From: Flavobacteriaceae bacterium
GTDB taxonomy: Bacteria > Bacteroidota > Bacteroidia > Flavobacteriales > Flavobacteriaceae
Direction of reading: 5' to 3'
NCBI GenBank assembly: GCA_947458575.1
Contig: CANHBE010000151.1
Location: forward strand, 1-6,455
Length of the DNA: 6,455 bases
Of this stretch, positions 1 through 5,277 are shown in pieces (position 1 is the first letter of the stretch; every line of letters starts with the position of its first letter). Below the pieces are notes generated by a model. It was not told where the DNA came from. It saw only the letters and a list, made by a program, of their open reading frames with translations, and searched no databases. A program made the position numbers and the translations under genes.

Positions 1-126
1 ATTAACTGTTTTTATTCCCAAGAAAATTCCACCTGTTTCTGTTTTAGAGCTTTCATAGGTTTCGGCGACAATTGCTAAAAAGGCTCTCTCTGAAAAAATA
101 GTTTGGAGTTTTAAGTAGTTTAACAT
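1..126 (-). CDS. JAB/MPN (JAMM) metallopeptidase-like protein, 3'-partial (runs off left edge)
   Basis: Only the first 42 codons are in the window, from the ATG at 126, with no stop up to position 1. The peptide starts MLNYLKLQTIFSERAFLAI, continues as a helix (VAETYESSK), and then reads TETGGIFLG (29-37). This is the classical opening of JAB/MPN-fold zinc peptidases: strand, long helix, then 'ETGGxLLG', in which the glutamate (E30 here) is the catalytic acid of the JAMM motif. The zinc ligands (HxH...D) would lie beyond the edge and cannot be seen. Prokaryotic JAB proteins cleave ubiquitin-like fusions or isopeptide bonds and commonly neighbour E1/ThiF, E2 and ubiquitin-like genes. The start codon is five bases after the coupling-protein stop. 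No Shine-Dalgarno is visible, which suggests translational coupling. The fold call is fairly strong for so short a piece, but activity is unproven; another MPN-like or RadC-like protein is possible. Confidence 0.68.
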   Translation of the reverse strand, partial: MLNYLKLQTIFSERAFLAIVAETYESSKTETGGIFLGIKTVN

Positions 127-131
127 TTTTA

Positions 132-1859
132 CTAAACTGATTCGTGTTGGGGATTGTCACAGGACATTTCTTGAAAGTAAGGTTCTCTGAAATATTCTAT
201 CTTTTTTGCCATAATTGGATCGTGACCTTGAATAAAAATTATTTGTTCATTGCGATTCATTCTCATGATTTCATCAGGATGTAGAAGGTCTCTAACTTGT
301 TGGTTTCTTGTAGTTCCAGAACTTGTGCTATTGCCACCAACTTGACCATAACTTTGATTTTGACCCTCGCTAGTCGATATCACTTCAATTGTTGTTTTGC
401 CTAGCTTTTCTGAGACATATTTGGCCGTCTCTAAGTCGGCGACCCCAAAATACTGCTGCACCTTGCTACTAGAAATAAATGGTTGCCATTCATCATTGGG
501 ATAAAGTGCTTTTATTTGAGATAAATCTTGTAAAATTGTCCAAATAGTTGCGCCATAACCTCTGACAATTGAAACAGCATCTCTTAGAGAATCCATCCGA
601 CCTAATTGTGCCATTTCATCTAGTAAGAATAAAACTCGATGTCTCGGTTTACCTTGAACACTTAAAATGGCTCGAATAGCCGTACTTATCCATAATCGGA
701 GTAAGCGAGAATAGGATGATAATTTATCAGTAGGTAAAACTAAGTAAAGAGAAACATCACCCGTTCTTTTGAGGTCTTTAATATCAAAACTACTCCGAGA
801 TAAAGACTTGATAACTCTGGGAGAGTCAAGAAATCCGGTATTACTTTTAACAGTGGAAAGGACACTAGAAGCGGTGTTTTCTGCTAATTGTTTGAAACCA
901 GATGCGGTTCTGGCAATTATTCCATGAGCATAAGAAGAGCTTTCCATCATGTTAAGGTGAAAAGCTAATTCATCAGGAGGAGAAGTGAGTAGTTTTCTTA
1001 CCTCTCCTAGATGTCTCGATTCTTCAGGGGATTCACAAACGACATAGAGAATAAATCCAGTTAAAAGAGTAACTGCTTCATCATTAAAATATTTATCGTT
1101 ACCCTGCTCACTTTTTGGTCTTAAAATTAAAGAATCTGCTAAAGTTCTAGCATCATCTATTAAGTCATCTTCATCAGGATCTAAAAGATCTAAAGGATTC
1201 AATTGAGCCTGATCTTTTTTGTCACAAATTCCAAAAGGATCTAAACAAAGTACATTTTGTCCCATGCGTTGGCGTGCAAATGCTGTTACTGCATAATTTT
1301 CTCCTTTAGGATCTGTAACAATAACTGAGCCGGGATAGGTTAAAAGATTAGGAATAACTACTCCAACACCTTTACCCGCACCGGGGGGAGCAATAGTTAT
1401 TAAATTGCCTTCAAAGCCACTCCAATCTTGATTAAATCTAAGTAGTAGTGAATCTGATTGTGTTTTTCGTGAGATCATTCCTTTCTTTTTCGTAATTTTT
1501 CCTAGCACAAGACCTTGAGAATCAAATAGATTTAAGGCTTCCAGATCTTTTTCATTTGACCAACGTGCTGTAGCTTGTCCACCACCAATTTTTTTTCTAT
1601 CTGAACTTTTAGAAGGAAGAGCAAAGCTTTTTACTTGAAAGATCATTGCTGCTATAAACCCAACCCCAAAAATCAGAGCAAGATAATCAACGGTTAATTG
1701 AGGGACAAGATATTTAGCAGCGAGAACAAATAGCAAACCTGTTAAGAAATGAAAGGGATAGCGACGAACAATGTTGAAAAACATTAGCAGTATTTTACCT
1801 GCTACTGCTATAGATATTTCAAACATTTTGAACACTAAGTTAAATTGATCTTCAGGCAT
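132..1859 (-). CDS. VirD4/TraG-family type IV coupling protein ATPase
   Basis: A 575-residue membrane-anchored ATPase of the type IV coupling protein family. Members form hexamers at the inner membrane and pump DNA or protein substrates. Three hydrophobic segments lie at about 14-31, 36-52 and 57-76, followed by the cytoplasmic motor. Walker A is APPGAGKG at 157-164 with the family continuation VGVVIPNLL (165-173), and VTDPKGE follows (181-187). Residues about 258-345 fit the all-alpha domain (KYFNDEAVTLLTGFILYVV). Walker B is VLFLLDE at 409-415, followed by QLGRMDSL and a TILQDLSQIKALY segment (441-453) typical of VirD4/TraG. The protein ends soon after the core, without a long acidic tail. 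The ATG at 1859 has AGAGGA seven bases upstream. No relaxase or mating-pair gene accompanies it in the window, so its substrate is unknown; it may be a conjugation remnant or a motor reused by this operon. The JAB-like gene starts five bases after its stop. Confidence 0.95.
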   Translation of the reverse strand: MPEDQFNLVFKMFEISIAVAGKILLMFFNIVRRYPFHFLTGLLFVLAAKYLVPQLTVDYLALIFGVGFIAAMIFQVKSFALPSKSSDRKKIGGGQATARWSNEKDLEALNLFDSQGLVLGKITKKKGMISRKTQSDSLLLRFNQDWSGFEGNLITIAPPGAGKGVGVVIPNLLTYPGSVIVTDPKGENYAVTAFARQRMGQNVLCLDPFGICDKKDQAQLNPLDLLDPDEDDLIDDARTLADSLILRPKSEQGNDKYFNDEAVTLLTGFILYVVCESPEESRHLGEVRKLLTSPPDELAFHLNMMESSSYAHGIIARTASGFKQLAENTASSVLSTVKSNTGFLDSPRVIKSLSRSSFDIKDLKRTGDVSLYLVLPTDKLSSYSRLLRLWISTAIRAILSVQGKPRHRVLFLLDEMAQLGRMDSLRDAVSIVRGYGATIWTILQDLSQIKALYPNDEWQPFISSSKVQQYFGVADLETAKYVSEKLGKTTIEVISTSEGQNQSYGQVGGNSTSSGTTRNQQVRDLLHPDEIMRMNRNEQIIFIQGHDPIMAKKIEYFREPYFQEMSCDNPQHESV

Positions 1860-1899
1860 AATTTTTTCCTCTATTTTTGATTTCTAGGTGGTTGTATCA

Positions 1900-2406
1900 T
1901 TATCTTTCATTGCTGCGTGTTTGCATAATTGGTTGTTGACTTAAATTAGCAGCATTTCTAGCAACTTCTTGCATTTGTTTCTGTCTTTGTTCTTCAAGGG
2001 TTTTTTGACGAGCAGCTTCTTCTCTTTCTTTTTTGTCTTTTAAAATACTTTGCACCTGATGATCTTTTTCGCTTTTAAGTCTTTCTTTAGTACCATCATT
2101 TTTTTGACGATTAACTTCTTCTCTTGCTTTCATAACTTCTTTTGTAGCTTCAGAAAATTTTTGTCTTTGTTGGTCTTGTCGTTGTTTGAGAAGTTTCCTC
2201 AAATCATTAGCTTGACTTCTACAATTCTGAGCATCTCGATATTCCTGTTTAGCTTTTTCTATAAGAGCCTTACGCTCTTGATCACTAGCACCCTTTGCCA
2301 TTTCACTATATTTGTTAGCTTCTGCTTGGTGTGCAGCAGCTTTTGCTTCAAGCTGATTAATATGATGTTGTAATTCAGCGTCACTGGGAACAAATTCGTT
2401 AGGCAT
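1900..2406 (-). CDS. Charged helical/coiled-coil hypothetical protein
   Basis: I do not recognise this 168-residue protein. It is almost entirely predicted helix, very rich in K, E, Q, R and A. There is no signal peptide or membrane segment, and a single cysteine (62). Long amphipathic runs at about 10-75 and 78-150 suggest one or two extended coiled coils, with a possible break near NDGTK (103-107). The tail from 153 is polar and disordered-looking. Such composition gives many false database hits to myosin-like or TolA-like repeats, so similarity alone should not be used to assign function. It sits directly before the coupling-protein gene (40 bp gap), so an adaptor or spacer role for that ATPase is possible but is inference. 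The ATG at 2406 is supported by GAGGTG five bases upstream (2417-2412). A long open frame on the opposite strand here is only a shadow of the low-complexity sequence. Confidence 0.8.
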   Translation of the reverse strand: MPNEFVPSDAELQHHINQLEAKAAAHQAEANKYSEMAKGASDQERKALIEKAKQEYRDAQNCRSQANDLRKLLKQRQDQQRQKFSEATKEVMKAREEVNRQKNDGTKERLKSEKDHQVQSILKDKKEREEAARQKTLEEQRQKQMQEVARNAANLSQQPIMQTRSNER

Positions 2407-2453
2407 AAATTCACCTCTTGGTAAAGTTTTAAGTGGAAATAAAAGGATACAAT

Positions 2454-3086
2454 TTATCGGTCACTAGGTATTGTAGCCGACGATATGTAAAAGCCAGAGT
2501 TGTTAATTAAACTCTCTATCTGTTCACTATTAGCCATCCCATTAAGAAATATCTGACCATCTTGATAAATCCTAATTTCTAAACGATTGGCAATGTTGGT
2601 TAAAGTATTTTTCATGTGTAAGTATCGCGGTGAAAGGAAGTGATATTGTTGATTAGAAGAACCAACCCAAGGACGATTTATGTCATTTAAATCTTGACGA
2701 TAAGGACCGTCAATTAATAAATCGGTTACTGCAAGTAAATTATGCCAATCTTGCCGAGAACTGGTGCTAAGATTCTCATAAAGATACCCAGTAAAAGTGA
2801 CAACTGACAAGCCTACTTTTTGTAACAATTGACCAAGATGAGCTAGAGCCGCAGCTTGGGCAAAAGGTTCGCCACCGACAAAGGTTACTCCTTCTATAGT
2901 TGGACCGCTGAGAATGCGCTCGAAAAGACGTTCTGTTTCAACAATTTTGCCACCGTTATCTTCCCACGTCCAAGGAACAGCACAGCCAGGACATCGAATT
3001 GGACAACCTTGAACCCAAATACAAGCACGTTCTCCGGGTCCTTCAGCCCGCGTATGAGGCAAAAACTTATTGATTCGTAATTCCAT
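2454..3086 (-). CDS. NrdG-like radical SAM activating-enzyme-type protein (4Fe-4S single cluster)
   Basis: This is a short radical SAM enzyme of the activase type. It is expected to bind one [4Fe-4S] cluster and S-adenosylmethionine and to generate a 5'-deoxyadenosyl radical acting on a protein partner. Counting from the ATG at 3086 (210 residues): the cluster motif CPIRCPGC (CxxxCxxC) lies at 28-35 in the context ACIWVQGCPIRCPGC; the SAM-contact motif GGEPF is at 71-75; FTGYLYENL at about 98-106 and LLIDGPY at about 124-130 match conserved places in the NrdG-like group. About 60 C-terminal residues (EIRIYQDGQIFLNGM onward) follow the short core. No NrdD or glycyl-radical enzyme is present, so the target is probably another operon member. 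The frame extends to a TTG at 3098 (giving 214 residues), but the family normally begins close to MELRxxxFLP, and neither start has a clear Shine-Dalgarno; I prefer 3086. All catalytic cysteines are present. Confidence 0.9.
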   Translation of the reverse strand: MELRINKFLPHTRAEGPGERACIWVQGCPIRCPGCAVPWTWEDNGGKIVETERLFERILSGPTIEGVTFVGGEPFAQAAALAHLGQLLQKVGLSVVTFTGYLYENLSTSSRQDWHNLLAVTDLLIDGPYRQDLNDINRPWVGSSNQQYHFLSPRYLHMKNTLTNIANRLEIRIYQDGQIFLNGMANSEQIESLINNSGFYISSATIPSDR

Positions 3087-3144
3087 AGAAAAAGCCAAGA
3101 TTATGTTAATAGAGTTAGCAATTGATGAACAAACTAGAAGCCTT

Positions 3145-3360
3145 TTAACTTCTATCCTGTACGGTTTCGTCTATTTGTTGACTTAACCAAACTTCTTGAT
3201 TCTCGTAATATTCAGGAGTATAGGAAGACTCATATACTTCAGCATTGAGAACTTCTTCTAAAATTTCAATATAGTCGGTACAAGCTTTGCCTTTAATACC
3301 CTGAACTTCTGCTTGTACGCGACCATCAGGGAAAATCCGAAGTTGTATTTTTTTAGACAT
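3145..3360 (-). CDS. DUF2997 family small protein
   Basis: A 71-residue protein with the DUF2997 pattern: a lysine-rich start and beta strand (KKIQLRIF), a PDGRV turn (11-15), GIKGKAC (21-27) with a conserved-looking cysteine at 27, a helix DYIEILEEVL (29-38), and TPEYYE (48-53). In cyanobacteria I know DUF2997 genes as neighbours of DUF1257 genes, sometimes with a ferredoxin-like gene, and the same pairing occurs here. Function is unknown. It is probably a soluble alpha/beta accessory protein for the DUF1257 or radical SAM partner (inference). The C-terminal tail after residue 54 is acidic and glutamine-rich, and seems extra to the core. The start is well fixed by AAGGAG at 3374-3369, eight bases before the ATG. 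Confidence 0.88.
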   Translation of the reverse strand: MSKKIQLRIFPDGRVQAEVQGIKGKACTDYIEILEEVLNAEVYESSYTPEYYENQEVWLSQQIDETVQDRS

Positions 3361-3384
3361 AGTTGACTCTCCTTAAGTTATTAA

Positions 3385-4488
3385 TTAAAAATCAATTAGA
3401 CGTTGATCTTGAGCGTCTGAAATATTTTCAGATTGGTAAGCAAGAATAACAGCTTTTGCTTTTAACTTTGTTACTAGATGAGGTTGTAATTGTAAAAATT
3501 CGGCAACTTCCTCAATACTACTAAATCCTAAACGCAATTCACGTTCTCTGATTAGATTTTCGGCTTTGTTTATTGTCATATTTGGCAATAAAAGTAAATC
3601 TTCTAGGGGAGCATTATTCAAATCAACAGGTTCAAATTCAACAGGTTCAAATTCAACAGCTTTTTCTTGTTGAGAAGAATATTGTTTTTCTGTCTTTTTA
3701 GATATAGTCTCTGTTGGTTTTTGTATATTTTCTAATGTGGAGGGTGGAATTAATTCTCTTAGTTGTCGAATCTCTGTTATTGGAGTCCATTCTATCATTC
3801 CAGGCTTCCAAAATAGACATCCATTAGGATTTATTTGGCGTGTAGTAAGCAAATGCCGAACGGTATCTAAATCATACGGACCATAAGTTTCACCTGATAC
3901 TCTTAAACTATAATTATTTTCTCGAAGATTTTTGTAATTTTCGGCGGCTTCTATCGCCTTTTCAATTGCATCTAGAGCTAAAGTAGCTTCTCTCGTGCTA
4001 AAAGGTTCCACTGTATGCTGTCCAGACGCACTGGTGATAATCAGTCTTTCTTGACTCGGTTCATTTTCTTTACTACCACCACCTATAGCTACACTACTTA
4101 TTATCAGAGCCAAATAAAAAAAGATTCGTGGAAATATTGGCCAAGTTAAAATAAGACAACCTGCAAAAAGAATGATTGCGATTACAGTTTTACTAGACTT
4201 GATTGTGACCACAGACGCAAACTGTATAGCTCCAACAAAAACAATAAAAATTAATGCTAAAACAAAAAGGAATATATTGCTTTGATAAGTTGTATATAAA
4301 TGAAATACCATTATCCCAACAATAACAAGTTCAAGGAGCCATAAAACAGGATGTACTTTAGCTGGTATCTCCTCTTTTTTAAAGCTGACAATTTCATCTG
4401 TCTTGAGTGTTTTATTCGCTAAATAAACATTTCGGTCTGTCACTTTAAGTCCAGATTCATTGAAGTAAACCTCTTCTTGATCTTTCAT
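3385..4488 (-). CDS. Membrane protein with DUF6232 (PH-like), GYF_2 and ComEA-like HhH domains
   Basis: A 367-residue three-part protein. (1) Residues 5-185 resemble DUF6232: beta strands with the pattern VYFNESGLKVTDRNVYL, then hydrophobic segments at about 45-65, 70-92 and 102-136 (the last may be two helices), then strands and a long helix (LIITSASGQHTVEPF, TLALDAIEKAIEAA). (2) Residues 193-245 are a GYF_2/DUF4339 domain: GETYGPYDLDTVRHLL followed by CLFWKPGMIEWTPI. This fold is known for protein-protein contacts. (3) After a polar linker with a short EFEPV repeat, residues 287-350 match the ComEA-type helix-hairpin-helix: DLNNAPLEDLLLLPNM, then GFSSIEEVAEFL. That domain contacts DNA or mediates assembly. 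The predicted role is a membrane scaffold placing a partner or DNA near the other operon proteins; this is inference. The ATG at 4488 has GAGGAGG nine bases upstream, overlapping the previous stop. The protein ends in RLIDF, very like the AAA+ protein's RTIDF. Confidence 0.85.
   Translation of the reverse strand: MKDQEEVYFNESGLKVTDRNVYLANKTLKTDEIVSFKKEEIPAKVHPVLWLLELVIVGIMVFHLYTTYQSNIFLFVLALIFIVFVGAIQFASVVTIKSSKTVIAIILFAGCLILTWPIFPRIFFYLALIISSVAIGGGSKENEPSQERLIITSASGQHTVEPFSTREATLALDAIEKAIEAAENYKNLRENNYSLRVSGETYGPYDLDTVRHLLTTRQINPNGCLFWKPGMIEWTPITEIRQLRELIPPSTLENIQKPTETISKKTEKQYSSQQEKAVEFEPVEFEPVDLNNAPLEDLLLLPNMTINKAENLIRERELRLGFSSIEEVAEFLQLQPHLVTKLKAKAVILAYQSENISDAQDQRLIDF
3623..3659 (-). 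repeat. 15-bp tandem direct repeat inside a coding region (EFEPV repeat)
   Basis: On the plus strand the unit tcaacaggttcaaat occurs twice without mismatch (3623-3637, 3638-3652) and a third copy starts (tcaacag, 3653-3659). The unit is five codons long, so copy-number change keeps the frame. It encodes the repeated EFEPV in the linker just before the helix-hairpin-helix domain of the DUF6232/GYF protein. Confidence 0.9.
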
Positions 4489-4497
4489 TTTTTAATT

Positions 4498-4504
4498 CCT
4501 CCTC
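4498..4504 (-). promoter_or_regulatory. Shine-Dalgarno GAGGAGG overlapping the DUF1257-like stop codon
   Basis: GAGGAGG overlaps two bases of the TGA stop of the DUF1257-like gene (4505-4503) and lies nine bases before the ATG at 4488. It supports that start and translational coupling of the two genes. Confidence 0.75.
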
Positions 4505-5261
4505 AAGAATTAATTGTTAATGTCAAAAGTATAGAATTGTCTTCTTGTACTTCTTCGCTTTCAATAACAAGGTTTCGCTCTTTAGCTCTTTGTTTCAGTG
4601 ATTCGAGAGTTTCCTTTTGGATTTGAAGCTTGTAATCTTCATCAATGGTTGATAAGCTGTTGTAAATTAACTTCAGTTCTTTGGCGTTAACTTCAACAAA
4701 AAACGAACCATCATCGGAAGGAAAAAAGCACAAGGAGGTTGGACCAACATTACAAATCAACTCGCCATTTATTGTTTCTTTGGGAAGCATACCAAACTTT
4801 ATTAAGGTTTGACGTAACAGATTTTTATCTCGAAAGTTTGTAGGAAATACTTCAGATTTTGTTGATTCCACCAGTTCAATCGTTTTAGCTGATTTAACTG
4901 ATTGACTGGTGGAATCATTAGTAGCATAAAAAATTTGACGACCAGCACGCTTTTCTACAGCCTTAATAAAGCGATTAAGTACATCATCTGGAGTAGATTT
5001 TCTAAACACAGCAACCCATTGGCCATCTATTAAATCCCAGAAAAAGAAATCTTTTTCTCCTTGTAGATGGGTTTTATAACTACTTCCCCACTTTTCTGCA
5101 TCGTAACCAGCACCTATAACAAAACGTTCTAGTTCATTACCATCCTTGAAATTAGTGGGAACTTTATTTTGTGAAGAAGCTGCCCATTCTTCTAATTTAT
5201 CTTTGCCAACTATTGCTCTTAAAGCTAAAGCAACTGGAAGTAATAAAAGACTGATAGACAT
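4503..5261 (-). CDS. Tandem DUF1257/Ycf35-like protein with hydrophobic N-terminus
   Basis: This 252-residue protein has no known biochemical function. Residues 2-18 are a leucine-rich hydrophobic segment, a possible membrane anchor or amphipathic helix. Two related units follow, beginning with PTNFKD (35-40) and PTNFRD (140-145), which suggests an internal duplication. The C-terminal part (about 215-250) has a helix ending in LKQRAKERN, then a strand pair IESEEVQEDNSILLTL. This is the usual ending of DUF1257/Ycf35 proteins (helix, 'VxEExxEDGSIxLxL'). The first unit diverges more and contains an aromatic run DFFFWDL (71-77). The ATG at 5261 is supported by AAGGAG 10 nt upstream, which touches the stop codon of the AAA+ gene; the gap between the two genes is 15 bp. 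DUF1257 proteins are usually shorter and lack the hydrophobic start, so this is a diverged, extended member. The family call rests on pattern memory and is moderate; the gene itself is solid. Confidence 0.8.
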   Translation of the reverse strand: MSISLLLLPVALALRAIVGKDKLEEWAASSQNKVPTNFKDGNELERFVIGAGYDAEKWGSSYKTHLQGEKDFFFWDLIDGQWVAVFRKSTPDDVLNRFIKAVEKRAGRQIFYATNDSTSQSVKSAKTIELVESTKSEVFPTNFRDKNLLRQTLIKFGMLPKETINGELICNVGPTSLCFFPSDDGSFFVEVNAKELKLIYNSLSTIDEDYKLQIQKETLESLKQRAKERNLVIESEEVQEDNSILLTLTINS

Positions 5262-5271
5262 AAAATTATTT

Positions 5272-5277
5272 CTCCTT
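5272..5277 (-). promoter_or_regulatory. Shine-Dalgarno AAGGAG touching the AAA+ stop codon
   Basis: AAGGAG lies 10 nt before the ATG at 5261. Its first base is the last base of the TAA stop of the AAA+ gene (5279-5277). It fixes the start of the DUF1257-like gene and suggests that ribosomes finishing the AAA+ gene re-initiate there. Confidence 0.75.

Noticed and set aside
2050..2373. 107-codon open frame on the plus strand
   Set aside because: It lies opposite the lysine/glutamate/glutamine-rich coiled-coil gene. Its phenylalanine- and serine-rich product is what the reverse of such codons gives, and no Shine-Dalgarno or family pattern supports it.
1900..2406. Assigning the coiled-coil protein to a TolA-, TraJ- or relaxosome-accessory family
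   Set aside because: The resemblance is only charged helical composition; no specific motif supports a family.
2856..3080. 74-codon open frame on the plus strand
   Set aside because: It is antisense to the cysteine-motif region of the radical SAM gene, which has clear family motifs; it is a shadow.
3096..3098. TTG at 3098 as the start of the radical SAM gene
   Set aside because: It adds only MAFS before an ATG that fits the usual family start, and it has no Shine-Dalgarno of its own. It cannot be fully excluded, because the ATG lacks one too.
3087..3144. Possible internal promoter in the 58-bp gap before the radical SAM gene
   Set aside because: CATAAT and TTGTTC-like hexamers can be picked out on the minus strand, but the spacing is wrong and the sequence is simply AT-rich.
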